Shown: piece after piece, positions 46,824 to 55,967 of the stretch
Position numbering within the stretch: position 1 is the first letter of the stretch
Layout of the letters: each line of letters starts with the position of its first letter
Assembly: GCA_013215945.1 (NCBI GenBank)
Contig: JABSOM010000003.1
Location: 124,001 to 188,000, forward strand
Reading direction: 5' to 3'
DNA from: Campylobacteraceae bacterium
Lineage (GTDB): Bacteria > Campylobacterota > Campylobacteria > Campylobacterales > Arcobacteraceae
Length of the DNA stretch: 64,000 bases
Notes under the pieces: generated by a model
The model's input: the letters and a program-made list of their open reading frames with translations, nothing else
Databases searched by the model: none
Told to the model about the DNA's origin: nothing
Made by a program: the position numbers and the translations under genes

Positions 46824-46867
46824 AATAGTTCAGCTTCAATTGTATTAAATACTAAAGCTGAACTATT
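46824..46867. other. Isolated inverted repeat between sor and nfeD
   Basis: A perfect 13-bp stem (AATAGTTCAGCTT against AAGCTGAACTATT) with an 18-base loop lies in the 253-bp gap between divergent genes. On the plus strand it is followed by TTTATTAAAATAG. No ORF surrounds it. It could be an RNA hairpin, the end of a small RNA, or an operator. Confidence 0.4.
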
Positions 46868-46984
46868 TTATTAAAATAGAATAGTTGAATGTTTAGTTTA
46901 ATTTTTAAATCTAATAAAATATTTTATTTAAAACTTTGAATTTTGGGAGTATTATTAAGAGTAAACATAAATAAAGGAACAAAA

Positions 46985-48313
46985 ATGAAAGTGATATTTT
47001 GTTTTTTCTTTTTTTTCTCTTTTCTTTTATCCCAAACTACAATAACTCATATTAAAATTCATAATGCTATTTCACCTGGAACTGCCCAATACCTAAAAGA
47101 TGCCTTTCTTCAGAGTAAAGAAGATAAAACATCTTTAATGTTAATTGAACTTGATACTCCAGGTGGTTTAGCTACTTCCATGAGAGAAATGATTCAGAAT
47201 ATCTTAAATTCAGATATTCCCGTAATAATGTTTGTTTCACCTAAAGGCTCACGAGCAGCAAGTGCAGGTACTTATTTAATGTATGCTTCTCATATTGCAG
47301 CAATGACACCAGGAAGTAATATAGGAGCAGCCACCCCTGTTAATTTAATGCAAGCCCCCAAAGCTCCAAAAATCATAAATAAAGAAGATGATAAAAATGA
47401 TTCTCTTAATAAAAAAATAAGCAATAACAAAACAGCCATGGAAAAAAAAGTCATTAATGATGCAATTGCATATATAAAAAGTATTGCAGAATTTAAAAAT
47501 AGAAATATTTCTTGGGCTATAGAAGCCGTAAAAGAAGGAAAAAGTATTTCTGCACAAGAAGCTTTAAAATTAAACGTAATTGATTTTGTTGCTTTGGATG
47601 TGGATGATTTATTAAAACAAATAAACAATAAAGAAGTTTTTCTTAATGGAGAAAAAGTGCGTATTAATACAAAAAATCGAACACTTAAATTCTTTGAGGC
47701 TTCTTTTAAAACAGAAGTATTAATGATTATTTCAAATCCAAGTTTTGCTTATGCTTTTTTAATACTTGCAATGTATGGAATATTCTTTGAAATGATGAAT
47801 CCTGGCTCTATTTTTCCAGGCGTGATTGGTGCATTTTTTGCTCTGCTTTCAATGTATGCTTTAAACATCTTACCTTTTTCTTATGTGGGCTTATTATTAA
47901 TCTTACTGGGAATCGCTTTTATGTTAAGTGAAGTTTTTATTTCAGGTTTTGGTATTTTAGGTTTAGTAGGACTTATTTCTTTTACTTTGGGTTCTTTTAT
48001 GTTATTTGATGAACAAACCTTAGGGCAAGATATATCTTCTTCTTTAATAATATCTTTCTCTCTTGTTTCTTTGGCTTTTTTTGTTTTTTTGATGGCATTT
48101 TTATTAAAGATAAGAAAAAAAGATCCGATTAGTGGAATACATACCCTTATTGGAGTAGAAGTTGAAATACTCTCGACAGATGAAAATAATTATAAAGTTT
48201 CATGTAATGGTGAGATTTGGAATGCTATAAGTGTAGAAAAATTAAAAATAAATGAAAAAGCAATCATTACAAATATAAAATCTTTAATACTAGAAATAAG
48301 GAGAATAAAATGA
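46985..48313 (+). CDS. NfeD-family membrane-bound serine protease (ClpP-class)
   Basis: The 442-residue form starts at ATG 46985 (AAAGGA upstream), giving a proper signal peptide. The first domain (residues about 20-220) is a ClpP/SppA-like protease with the nucleophile Ser in [11 protein letters not shown] and a likely Lys in the [14 protein letters not shown] helix. About five membrane helices follow, then a C-terminal NfeD OB fold (GVEVEIL to IEIRRIK-type end). It is paired with a stomatin/SPFH gene through a 4-bp overlap; such pairs act in membrane protein quality control. The protease presumably acts in the periplasm on stomatin-type partners. Confidence 0.92.
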   Translation: MKVIFCFFFFFSFLLSQTTITHIKIHNAISPGTAQYLKDAFLQSKEDKTSLMLIELDTPGGLATSMREMIQNILNSDIPVIMFVSPKGSRAASAGTYLMYASHIAAMTPGSNIGAATPVNLMQAPKAPKIINKEDDKNDSLNKKISNNKTAMEKKVINDAIAYIKSIAEFKNRNISWAIEAVKEGKSISAQEALKLNVIDFVALDVDDLLKQINNKEVFLNGEKVRINTKNRTLKFFEASFKTEVLMIISNPSFAYAFLILAMYGIFFEMMNPGSIFPGVIGAFFALLSMYALNILPFSYVGLLLILLGIAFMLSEVFISGFGILGLVGLISFTLGSFMLFDEQTLGQDISSSLIISFSLVSLAFFVFLMAFLLKIRKKDPISGIHTLIGVEVEILSTDENNYKVSCNGEIWNAISVEKLKINEKAIITNIKSLILEIRRIK

Positions 48314-49053
48314 CTTCATTTATAATCTTATATATATTAATCTTTGTTCTTGCTCTTTTAGTTTTGTCTATTCGTATTTTAAGAGAATATGAAAGAGCAG
48401 TTGTTTTTACATTAGGAAGATTTTCAGGAGTAAAAGGACCTGGTTTGATAATTATTATTCCTTTGGTTCAACAAACAGTAAGAGTTGATTTAAGAACCAT
48501 TGTTTTAGATGTTCCTACCCAAGATGTAATTTCTCATGATAATGTTTCTGTACATGTAAATGCTGTTTTATATTTTAGAGTTACTGATCCAGAAAAAGCA
48601 ATTATTCAAGTAGAGAATTTTCATATGGCTACAAGCCAATTAGCGCAAACAACCCTTAGGTCTGTTCTAGGAGGACATGAGTTAGATGAAATGTTAAGTG
48701 AGAGGGATAAGTTAAATACAGATATTCAAGATATTTTAGACAAACAAACAGATATTTGGGGAATAAAAATCTCTAATGTTGAAATTAAACATATTGATTT
48801 AGATGAAAGTATGATTAGAGCAATTGCAAAACAAGCTGAAGCTGAAAGAGAAAGAAGAGCGAAAGTAATTAATTCTAAAGGAGAGTTAGAAGCCAGCGAA
48901 AATATATTAAAAGCTGCAAATGTAATGGGTCAAAATCCACTTGCAATTCAGTTACGATATTTGCAAACCTTAAGTGATATCTCAAGTGATAGAACAAATA
49001 CTGTGGTATTTCCTTTCCCCAGTGATTTTGCTTCTTTATTAAAAAGCAAATAA
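48310..49053 (+). CDS. SPFH/stomatin-like membrane protein (slipin)
   Basis: The 247-residue protein has one N-terminal membrane helix (residues about 3-22), then [14 protein letters not shown] and [12 protein letters not shown], the SPFH core, and a C-terminal coiled coil ([15 protein letters not shown]). It matches prokaryotic stomatins that oligomerise at the inner membrane. Translation is coupled to the NfeD protease (ATGA overlap, AAGGAG upstream). The C-terminus ([13 protein letters not shown]) is typical of the proteolytic target region for the partner protease in archaeal pairs. Confidence 0.93.
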   Translation: MTSFIILYILIFVLALLVLSIRILREYERAVVFTLGRFSGVKGPGLIIIIPLVQQTVRVDLRTIVLDVPTQDVISHDNVSVHVNAVLYFRVTDPEKAIIQVENFHMATSQLAQTTLRSVLGGHELDEMLSERDKLNTDIQDILDKQTDIWGIKISNVEIKHIDLDESMIRAIAKQAEAERERRAKVINSKGELEASENILKAANVMGQNPLAIQLRYLQTLSDISSDRTNTVVFPFPSDFASLLKSK

Positions 49054-49075
49054 ATACAGAGGAAAAGATAAGGAT

Positions 49076-49144
49076 TTATTGTTTTTTTGCTAAGTCTTTA
49101 CTTGCATCTGTATCAATAATATCCATATTAAAATATTTTGTCAT
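49076..49144 (-). CDS. 22-codon ORF behind a Fur box, candidate small protein
   Basis: The minus-strand ORF begins MTKYFNMDII and ends KDLAKKQ with TAA at 49076-49078. It has a textbook ribosome site (AAAGGA, six bases before the ATG), a TATACT -10 box at 49165-49170 and a long Fur palindrome 17 bp further upstream. The peptide is polar, with an acidic middle and a basic tail, and has no signal or membrane segment. I do not recognise it. It may be a real iron-regulated microprotein or the leader of an iron-regulated small RNA that reads into the 3' end of the stomatin gene. Confidence 0.5.
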   Translation of the reverse strand: MTKYFNMDIIDTDASKDLAKKQ

Positions 49145-49164
49145 TTTTAGTCCTTTGTTAAAAG

Positions 49165-49170
49165 AGTATA
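49165..49170 (-). promoter_or_regulatory. -10 box for the 22-codon ORF
   Basis: Read on the minus strand this is TATACT, 20 bp before the ATG at 49144. The Fur palindrome covers the -35 position. Confidence 0.45.
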
Positions 49171-49187
49171 CAAAAATAAAGATTAAA

Positions 49188-49214
49188 ACTTTATGATAAC
49201 TATTATCATAAAGT
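49188..49214. promoter_or_regulatory. Strong Fur box between the small ORF and thiL
   Basis: The core TGATAACTATTATCA (49194-49208) matches 14 of 15 positions of the 7-1-7 Fur consensus. The palindrome extends to 12-bp arms (ACTTTATGATAA and TTATCATAAAGT) around a 3-base centre. Its position fits repression of the minus-strand promoter; thiL starts 43 bp away on the other side and could also be affected. Confidence 0.75.
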
Positions 49215-49256
49215 GCATAAGTTGCTTCATTAAGTACTTATGCTAATATTCATTTT

Positions 49257-50090
49257 ATGAACAAAGAAGATTTTTTTATTAAACAATTTATACCATCAAA
49301 GCGTGAGAATAACTTCATTGGCGACGATGCAGCCGTAATTGGTGAAGATGTTTATTCCATGGATGCATTTTTTGAAAATGTACATTTTAAAAGAAAATGG
49401 TTTACATTAAAACAAATCGCAAAAAAAGCAATGTTGGTTAATATTTCAGATGCAATAGTAATGAACGCAGTTCCTAAATATGCTCTTTTATCTGTAGCAA
49501 TCCCTAAAACGTACAGTAAAAAAGATTTAAAAGAATTGGCAAGCGGTTTTAAAGCAGTTGCCAAACAATATGGTATTACTATTATTGGTGGAGATACAAT
49601 TGTAAATGAAAAACTTGATATTTCAATTACTATTATTTCAAAAACAAAAAAAGCCATTTACAGAACAGGTACTAAAAAAAATGATCTCTTGTGTTACACT
49701 GGAAGTTTGGGTGAGTGTAAAAGAGATTTAGAAATACTTTTAAATGAGGGAAGTATTGCTTCCAAATCTAAATTTATAAAACCAAAATTAAAAGCTGAAT
49801 TTTTTTATGAGATTGTACCTTTTATTCATTCTGCATTAGATATATCAGATGGTTTGGTTTTTGAGTTAGAGCGTTTAAGCAAAGCCAATAAGCTAGGTTT
49901 TGAGTTTTTTAATGATTTAAGTGAAGAAATCATTACTTCAGGAGAAGAGTATGAAATACTTTTTTCTTTTAAAGAAAAGAATAGAAAAATTATAGAAAAA
50001 ATTGCAAAAAAACATAAAGTAGAATTAAACATTTTTGCTAAAGCAGTTAAGGGGTCTTATAAAAGCCCTTTTGCTAATCACCATTTTTAA
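49257..50090 (+). CDS. thiL: Thiamine-monophosphate kinase
   Basis: The 277-residue protein has the ThiL/PurM fold motifs: FIGDDAAVI, the metal-binding NISDAIVMNAVPKYAL, GGDTIV and HSALDISDGLVFEL. It phosphorylates thiamine monophosphate to the active diphosphate in the cytoplasm. It is slightly shorter than E. coli ThiL (about 325) but keeps the metal-binding Asp residues. It is followed 9 bp later by truD; a pairing of thiL with truD is one I associate with Campylobacterota. Confidence 0.9.
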   Translation: MNKEDFFIKQFIPSKRENNFIGDDAAVIGEDVYSMDAFFENVHFKRKWFTLKQIAKKAMLVNISDAIVMNAVPKYALLSVAIPKTYSKKDLKELASGFKAVAKQYGITIIGGDTIVNEKLDISITIISKTKKAIYRTGTKKNDLLCYTGSLGECKRDLEILLNEGSIASKSKFIKPKLKAEFFYEIVPFIHSALDISDGLVFELERLSKANKLGFEFFNDLSEEIITSGEEYEILFSFKEKNRKIIEKIAKKHKVELNIFAKAVKGSYKSPFANHHF

Positions 50091-50099
50091 GGACAATAC

Positions 50100-51161
50100 T
50101 TGAACAAACAATATTATTTAAACCATTCGAAAATTGACGTTTTATTTAAACAAAATAAAGATGATTTCTGTGTAACAGAAATTCCTTTATATGAATTTAG
50201 CGGAACGGGTGAACATTTAGTTATCAAAATAAGAAAAAAAGATTTAGCTACTTGGGATGCTGTTGAAATTATAGCAAAACACTTAGGGTGCAGACCTAGA
50301 GATATTGGATATGCTGGATTAAAAGATAAAAATGCTTTAACCATTCAAAGTATTTCTGTACATAAACAATATGAAGAAAAATTAAATTCTTTTTCTCATA
50401 AAAATATTAAAATTTTAAGTACTACTTATCATGATAATAAAATTAAAGTAGGACATTTAAAAGGGAATAGTTTTTTTATAAGACTTAAAAGAGTAACAGT
50501 AATAGAAGCTAATAAAATACAACAAGTATTAAAAACAATTACACAGCACGGAATTCCAAATTATTTTGGTTTTCAGAGATTTGGAATTGATGGAGATAAT
50601 TACAAAAAAGGTAAAGATATAATTGATGGGAAACTAAAAGAGAAAAGAAGAAACTTATCTCAAATGTATGTTAATGCCTATCAAAGTCATTTATTTAATT
50701 CATGGTTAAGTTCACGTATTGAAGTATCAAAACTCGTAGCTGCTTTTGAGCCTAAAGTAATATGCGAAAAACTTGATTTACCTTTAGATATTGTAAAATC
50801 TATGAAAAAACAAGCCCACCCTTTTAAATTATTACCTGGAGATTTAATGTCTCATTACCCTTATGGAAAAATTTTCCATGTAGAAGCATTGGAAGAAGAA
50901 GCAGGTAAGTTTAATTTAAGAGACAGAGTTGCAACGGGTTTATTAGCGGGTAAAAAAGTTAAAAAATCAATAGATTTAGCATACAAATATGAAGAAGAAT
51001 TTGATCTTGAAACAAAAGAAGATGGTACACGAAGATTTGCATGGATTTTCCCAAGTGAAATTCAAAGCAATTATAAAGAAGATAAAAATTGGTTTGAATT
51101 ACAGTTTGATTTACCAAAAGGTTCTTATGCGACAGAAGTTATTTCAGAGCTGATTCACTAA
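50100..51161 (+). CDS. truD: tRNA pseudouridine(13) synthase
   Basis: The 353-residue protein has the TruD catalytic motif GYAGLKDKNA (residues 70-79, Asp76 as nucleophile), QSISVHKQ, GIPNYFGFQRFG and YVNAYQSHLFN. It makes pseudouridine at position 13 of tRNA-Glu-type tRNAs. Length is normal for the family. The start is TTG with AAGGAC nine bases upstream. A weak A/T hairpin (51162-51178) follows the stop. Confidence 0.95.
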   Translation: MNKQYYLNHSKIDVLFKQNKDDFCVTEIPLYEFSGTGEHLVIKIRKKDLATWDAVEIIAKHLGCRPRDIGYAGLKDKNALTIQSISVHKQYEEKLNSFSHKNIKILSTTYHDNKIKVGHLKGNSFFIRLKRVTVIEANKIQQVLKTITQHGIPNYFGFQRFGIDGDNYKKGKDIIDGKLKEKRRNLSQMYVNAYQSHLFNSWLSSRIEVSKLVAAFEPKVICEKLDLPLDIVKSMKKQAHPFKLLPGDLMSHYPYGKIFHVEALEEEAGKFNLRDRVATGLLAGKKVKKSIDLAYKYEEEFDLETKEDGTRRFAWIFPSEIQSNYKEDKNWFELQFDLPKGSYATEVISELIH

Positions 51162-51232
51162 GAAAATAAATTATTTTCATATTTTTTAAGTAAAATATAG
51201 ATAAACTTTTCTACTAAATAAAAAGGGTTATT

Positions 51233-51592
51233 ATGAAATATGAAAATTTAATTACTCAACTGTGTGAAGTAATCAAAGAATCAGAGGTAAATGGGGTTGA
51301 AATTTACGATAAATTAGAGCAAATTACCTCTCTTTTAGATGACTGTAAAATACCAATGCACATACAAGAGAAGTTTACAAATTTAATTTCTGACTCTATG
51401 GGATTAATTCAACATCAAGATCTTCATCGTCAAAAAATTGAGAGAGTTGTGAATACTGTTTGTGAGTTAAATGATATAGATTCAAGTCAATATAATTTAG
51501 CATCTTCTGCTAAACACTTAAGTGGTGATGATACGGAAGACTTAGTATCTGATGCTGATATAGAAGAATTGATTAAACAAATGGCAAAATAA
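51233..51592 (+). CDS. CheZ-like small protein (putative CheY phosphatase)
   Basis: The 119-residue helical protein contains IQHQDLHRQKIERVV, where Asp63 and Gln67 keep the D-x-x-x-Q spacing of the CheZ active site. It ends in DIEELIKQMAK, an amphipathic tail like the CheY-binding peptide of CheZ. It is about half the length of E. coli CheZ, consistent with the divergent CheZ proteins reported in Campylobacterota. It would dephosphorylate CheY-P to control flagellar switching. There is no chemotaxis gene beside it, so the call rests on these motifs alone. Confidence 0.55.
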   Translation: MKYENLITQLCEVIKESEVNGVEIYDKLEQITSLLDDCKIPMHIQEKFTNLISDSMGLIQHQDLHRQKIERVVNTVCELNDIDSSQYNLASSAKHLSGDDTEDLVSDADIEELIKQMAK

Positions 51593-51609
51593 ACGTCAAA
51601 AATATTTGT

Positions 51610-51643
51610 TTTGTACAAGAAATATTTAGCTCTCTTGTACAAA
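51610..51643. promoter_or_regulatory. Inverted repeat of two TTGTACAA sites upstream of ruvA
   Basis: TTTGTACAAGA (51610-51620) and TCTTGTACAAA (51633-51643) form a perfect 11-bp inverted repeat with a 12-base spacer. Each arm contains the palindrome TTGTACAA. No T-run follows, which is more like an operator than a terminator. It lies 70 bp upstream of ruvA. Confidence 0.4.
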
Positions 51644-51712
51644 GAATCTGCATGTGCTTTAAGTTGCATTATTATATACTTAAAAAAATTTATTAATGGA
51701 TAAATATTAGAT

Positions 51713-52273
51713 ATGATAGTTGGAATAGAAGGTACAATTGAAAAAAAAGAACCAACTCTGGTTCATATAAATACCTCAGGTTTAATTTATGAAGTAAGTG
51801 TTTCTCTTAACTGCAGCTCCAAAATAACGGATAAGAGAGTAAAACTACTTACTACTCATATTATTAGAGAAGATGCTCAGTTATTGTTTGGTTTTTTGGA
51901 CTACAATGAAAAAAAACTATTTGATACAGTAATTAAAATAAATGGAGTAGGACCTAAGGTAGCTCTAGCTATTTGTTCAACCTTTACCCCTTCGTCTTTT
52001 TCTCAAATTGTTTCAAGCAATGATGTTTCTATGTTAAAAAGAGTTCCAGGGATTGGACCTAAGGGTGCGAGTAGGTTATTGGTTGAATTAACTGGTTTTG
52101 TTATTGATGGAAATGCCAATGACAGTGATTTAGGTAATCATATGTTAGAAGCATCTATGGCCTTAGAATCTTTGGGGTTCAAAAAAGATGTTGTTTCTAA
52201 AATATTAAATACTTGTAAATCTACAAATACGAGTGAATTGGTGCGAGAAGCACTTAAAAAATTACAAAAATAA
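51713..52273 (+). CDS. ruvA: Holliday junction helicase subunit RuvA
   Basis: The 186-residue protein has the N-terminal OB fold ([19 protein letters not shown]), two helix-hairpin-helix motifs ([12 protein letters not shown] and [16 protein letters not shown]) and the C-terminal RuvB-binding domain ([10 protein letters not shown] to ALKKLQ). RuvA binds four-way junctions as a tetramer and guides RuvB. Normal length. The ddl gene follows 8 bp later. Confidence 0.95.
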   Translation: MIVGIEGTIEKKEPTLVHINTSGLIYEVSVSLNCSSKITDKRVKLLTTHIIREDAQLLFGFLDYNEKKLFDTVIKINGVGPKVALAICSTFTPSSFSQIVSSNDVSMLKRVPGIGPKGASRLLVELTGFVIDGNANDSDLGNHMLEASMALESLGFKKDVVSKILNTCKSTNTSELVREALKKLQK

Positions 52274-52281
52274 GGTTGAGT

Positions 52282-53322
52282 GTGAATAGAAAAATTGTTA
52301 TAGTATTTGGTGGTGTTAGTTTTGAACATGAGATTTCTATAGTATCTGCTATTGCTATGAAAGAAGTTTTACAAGCTGAATTACATTATGTTTTTTTAGA
52401 TGGGGCGCGAAATTTTTATTATATTCCCAATGAGCGTTTAAATGCAAAACTTTTCTCAAGTGGAAAATACAAAAAATGTGACAAACTGACTTTAGGAAAA
52501 GAAGGTTTTATCAAAAAATCTGTTTTTTCAACATCTGTTATTCCTTGTGATGTTATCTTAAATTTAATACACAGTGGAGATGGAGAAGATGGTACTTTAA
52601 GTGCTATGTTTGATTTTTATTCTCTGCCTTATATAGGTCCACGAAAAGAAGCTTGTGCAATTAGTATTAACAAATTTTTAACAAAAGGGTATGCTTCTTC
52701 TTTAAATATTAAAACAATGAATTATCAATACTATAACAAAGGCGAAATTGTAAGAGTAAAAGAATATCCAGTAATAGTTAAACCAGTACGTTTAGGTTCT
52801 TCTATCGGCGTTAGTATTGTAAAAGAAGAAGCAGATTTACTTTATGCGCTGGATGTTGCTTATGAATATGACAATGCAATTATTATAGAACCTTTTGTTT
52901 CTAATATTGAAGAGTATAATGTGGCTGGTTGTAAAATTGAAGGTGAGTTTGTTTTGTCTTTAGTAGAAGAACCACAGAAATCTGAATTCTTAGATTTTGA
53001 AAAAAAGTACCTTGATTTTTCAAGAACATCAACAGTACAAGAAGCTAATATATCGAGTGAATTAAAAAATGCTTTAAAAGATGCATTTAAAAAAATATAC
53101 AATACTCTTTTTGATGGATCAATGATACGTTGTGATTTTTTTGTTATTAATAATGTGGTTTATTTAAATGAAATCAATCCTATTCCTGGTTCTATGTCTA
53201 ATTATTTGTATGAAGATTTTTCAAGTACATTAGTATCTTTATCATATGACTTACCAAAAATACAAAACATTACTATTTCTTACGATTATGTGAATAAAAT
53301 ACAAAGTGCTAAAGGAAAATAG
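52282..53322 (+). CDS. ddl: D-alanine--D-alanine ligase
   Basis: The 346-residue ATP-grasp protein has IVFGGVSFEHEISIVSA at the N-terminus, LIHSGDGEDGTLSAMFDF, PVRLGSSIGVS and the metal-binding YLNEINPIPGSMS. It joins two D-Ala residues for peptidoglycan. The GTG at 52282 is preferred over the TTG at 52276 because AAGG lies six bases ahead of it and would abut the TTG. The stop overlaps the next start (TAGTG). Confidence 0.94.
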   Translation: MNRKIVIVFGGVSFEHEISIVSAIAMKEVLQAELHYVFLDGARNFYYIPNERLNAKLFSSGKYKKCDKLTLGKEGFIKKSVFSTSVIPCDVILNLIHSGDGEDGTLSAMFDFYSLPYIGPRKEACAISINKFLTKGYASSLNIKTMNYQYYNKGEIVRVKEYPVIVKPVRLGSSIGVSIVKEEADLLYALDVAYEYDNAIIIEPFVSNIEEYNVAGCKIEGEFVLSLVEEPQKSEFLDFEKKYLDFSRTSTVQEANISSELKNALKDAFKKIYNTLFDGSMIRCDFFVINNVVYLNEINPIPGSMSNYLYEDFSSTLVSLSYDLPKIQNITISYDYVNKIQSAKGK

Positions 53323-54041
53323 TGGCACGCAAAAACATTGAAGTCGATAACAAACATTTTGATATCTCATATGAAATTCTTAATCCTAGAGGAAAAAAGA
53401 ATTTAATTATACTTCATGGTTGGGCTTCATCAAAAGATTTGATGAAAAATGTTTTTTCCCCTTATTTGAAAAACTATAAACATATATATATTGATTTACC
53501 AGGTTTTGGTAAATCTCCTACAAAAGAAGTTTTGGACGTTTATTTGTATACTAAAATTATTGATGCTTTTTTAAACAGTATTGATGCTTCAAAAGATATT
53601 ATTATGGGACATTCTTATGGTGGGAAAGTAGCAACTTTATTAAATCCCAAAAATTTAGTACTTTTAAGTTCTGCTGGAATTATTGAAGAAAAATCTGCAC
53701 AAGTAAAATTAAAAATTAAATTGAGTAAAATATTAAATACAATGGGTTTATCTAAAATCACTAAGTTATTTCGTTCAAAAGATGTAGATAATATGAGCGA
53801 GAATATGTATGCTACTTTTAAAAATGCTTTAAAAGAAGACTTAAGGGAAGAGTTTAAAAACTTTTCTAATAAAGCCTTTATATTTTGGGGAGAAGAAGAT
53901 ACGGCCGCTAGTTTTACTGCTGGCAAACAAATTCATGTACTGATAAAAAACTCTGAAATGATATCTTATAAAGATGATCACTTTTTTTTCATGAAACATG
54001 CAAAAGACATCACACAAAGAATAGAACATGGAATATCTTAA
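53322..54041 (+). CDS. Alpha/beta-hydrolase fold protein
   Basis: The 239-residue protein has ILHGWASSKDLMKN (oxyanion-hole region), the nucleophile elbow GHSYGG, an Asp in WGEEDTAA and a His in DDHFFFMKH. These complete a Ser-Asp-His triad. The substrate is unknown. It is tightly packed between ddl and murF (overlaps of 1 and 14 bp), so a link with cell-wall precursors is possible, though no such reaction is proven by sequence. The start is GTG. Confidence 0.85.
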   Translation: MARKNIEVDNKHFDISYEILNPRGKKNLIILHGWASSKDLMKNVFSPYLKNYKHIYIDLPGFGKSPTKEVLDVYLYTKIIDAFLNSIDASKDIIMGHSYGGKVATLLNPKNLVLLSSAGIIEEKSAQVKLKIKLSKILNTMGLSKITKLFRSKDVDNMSENMYATFKNALKEDLREEFKNFSNKAFIFWGEEDTAASFTAGKQIHVLIKNSEMISYKDDHFFFMKHAKDITQRIEHGIS

Positions 54042-55461
54042 TATATTTACGCACATTATTTTAATAATGACTTTAGGTTGGTATTTAATTACAAACTTAC
54101 AATGGTATAACTACAAGTTAGAGAGAGTTATTTTAAAACATCATAAACAGCACTGGCATATTTTATATTTCATAACGCCTATTGTTATGTACTATTTATT
54201 AGAACCTTTATATTTTAATGTTTATTTTTATGTTCTGTATTTAAGTTCATTTATTTTATGGAATAGAAAACTGGACAGAAATTTGGTTTTAACGTCGAGG
54301 GTTAAACGCTTTTTATCTCTTCTTTTATTAATTACGTTCTTTTTAAATGTACTTTGTTTATTGGGGAATTGTAATGAAATAGCTGTATTTATTCCTTTAA
54401 TTGCTGCTTATGTAGTGTCTACTTTATTGGAAAAAATGTTTGCGACTTCTTTTAAACATCAAGCGAAAAAGCGTTTATCCAAGATGAATAATTTAAAAAT
54501 TGTAGCTATTACTGCATCCTACGGTAAAACATCTATCAAAAATTATTTGCATCAAGTATTAAAAAGAAAATATATTACGTATAAAACACCACGATCGGTA
54601 AATACTATTGCTGGTATTGTTTTGGATGTAAATAAAGATTTGCCTGGAAATACTGATATTTATATAGCAGAAGCAGGTGCAAGAGTTAAGGGTGATATCG
54701 CAGAAATCACGAACTTTTTAGAACCGCAGTATTGTATTATTGGCTCAGTAGGGGAACAACATTTAGAATATTTTAAAACACTTGATAATATTATTCATAC
54801 AAAAATGGAGCTATTAAGTTCTCCTAGAATGATAAAAGCTTTTGTTCATGATACTGTGCCTGTATTAAAATACGACAAAATTACTAAGTTTCCTAATAAT
54901 TTAAATATTACTATGAGTAATTTAGATGGTATTTGGTTTGATGTTATTATTAATGATAAAGTAGAACATTTTCATGCGCCAATCTTAGGATCTTTTAATG
55001 CTATTAATTTAACTGCTGTTATTTTAATGTCTTTAGAACTAGGAATGAGTATTGATGAAATTAAAATTGCTTTGGATGAAATAGATGCCGTTCCTCACAG
55101 ACTTCAAAAAATTGTTGCTGGTGGTAAAATTATAGTAGATGATTCTTTTAATGGAAACCTAGAGGGTATGTTAGAAGCAGTAAAAATCTCCACAACACAT
55201 GATGGAAGAAAAGTTATTGTAACACCTGGGTTAGTTGAATCAACGCAAGAAGCCAATATCACTTTTGCAAAAGCAGTGAATGAAGTATTTGATTTTGTAA
55301 TCATTACGGGTGCTTTAAATGAAAAAGTACTAAGAGAACATATTGATATTAATAAAACACTGTATTTAGTTGATAAATCTCAAATGGAAACTATTTTGGC
55401 AGAAAAAACAAAAGTAGGGGATTTGATTTTATTTGCAAATGATGCTCCTAATTTTATATAA
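54028..55461 (+). CDS. murF: UDP-MurNAc-tripeptide--D-Ala-D-Ala ligase
   Basis: The 477-residue protein has an unusual N-terminal part (residues about 1-140) with several membrane helices, then a Mur ligase core with ITASYGKTSIKNYLHQVL (ATP-binding loop), AEAGARVKGDIAEI and DDSFNGNLEGMLEA. It adds D-Ala-D-Ala to the UDP-MurNAc-tripeptide. The membrane-anchored N-terminus is a form I recall from MurF of Campylobacterota. It overlaps the hydrolase gene by 14 bp, close to ddl, whose product it uses. Confidence 0.9.
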   Translation: MEYLNIFTHIILIMTLGWYLITNLQWYNYKLERVILKHHKQHWHILYFITPIVMYYLLEPLYFNVYFYVLYLSSFILWNRKLDRNLVLTSRVKRFLSLLLLITFFLNVLCLLGNCNEIAVFIPLIAAYVVSTLLEKMFATSFKHQAKKRLSKMNNLKIVAITASYGKTSIKNYLHQVLKRKYITYKTPRSVNTIAGIVLDVNKDLPGNTDIYIAEAGARVKGDIAEITNFLEPQYCIIGSVGEQHLEYFKTLDNIIHTKMELLSSPRMIKAFVHDTVPVLKYDKITKFPNNLNITMSNLDGIWFDVIINDKVEHFHAPILGSFNAINLTAVILMSLELGMSIDEIKIALDEIDAVPHRLQKIVAGGKIIVDDSFNGNLEGMLEAVKISTTHDGRKVIVTPGLVESTQEANITFAKAVNEVFDFVIITGALNEKVLREHIDINKTLYLVDKSQMETILAEKTKVGDLILFANDAPNFI

Positions 55462-55477
55462 GTACTAAGGATAAAGA

Positions 55478-55966
55478 ATGGATAATATTTATGCGCCTTG
55501 GCGATACAATTATATAAGTGAAGATAAAATAGAAGGTTGCGTTTTTTGTCATATTTCAAACAATAAAGAAGATGAAAAACTGCAAGTACTTTTTCATGAT
55601 TCTTTGTGTTATGTGGTTATGAATAAATTTCCTTACTCCCCTGGACATATTATGATAATTCCCCATCATCATACGTCTAATATTGAAGACTTAAGCGATG
55701 AAATATGGACTACAATGTCTTTACGTGTTAAACAAGGCGTAAAGATGCTAAAAGAAGTTATGCCAGCCCCTGGGGTTAATATTGGAATGAATCTAGGCAA
55801 AGCTGCAGGAGCTGGTATTGAGCAACATGTTCATTATCATTTATTACCAAGATGGAATGGGGATACAAATTTTATTACGACTATTGCAAATACAAGAGCT
55901 TATCCCGCAGATTTTGAAGCTATTTTTCAAAAACTAAAAGAACAAGCGGTTAAATATTTCATCTAA
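55478..55966 (+). CDS. HIT-family nucleotide hydrolase
   Basis: The 162-residue protein begins MDNIYAPWRY, has CVFCHI and the histidine triad QHVHYHLLPRW at about residues 114-124. This form matches HIT proteins of the Ap4A hydrolase/phosphorylase type, which cleave dinucleoside polyphosphates or AMP conjugates. AAGGA precedes the ATG. It follows murF by 16 bp and the next hypothetical gene follows after 1 bp. Confidence 0.92.
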   Translation: MDNIYAPWRYNYISEDKIEGCVFCHISNNKEDEKLQVLFHDSLCYVVMNKFPYSPGHIMIIPHHHTSNIEDLSDEIWTTMSLRVKQGVKMLKEVMPAPGVNIGMNLGKAAGAGIEQHVHYHLLPRWNGDTNFITTIANTRAYPADFEAIFQKLKEQAVKYFI

Positions 55967-55967
55967 A

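Noticed and set aside
47290-47628. 112-codon minus-strand ORF inside the NfeD protease gene
   Set aside because: It is antisense to the catalytic domain and low in complexity; no independent support.
51162-51178. A/T-only hairpin after truD as a firm terminator
   Set aside because: The 7-bp stem has only one G-C pair and could occur by chance in this AT-rich DNA, so it is mentioned but not listed as a feature.
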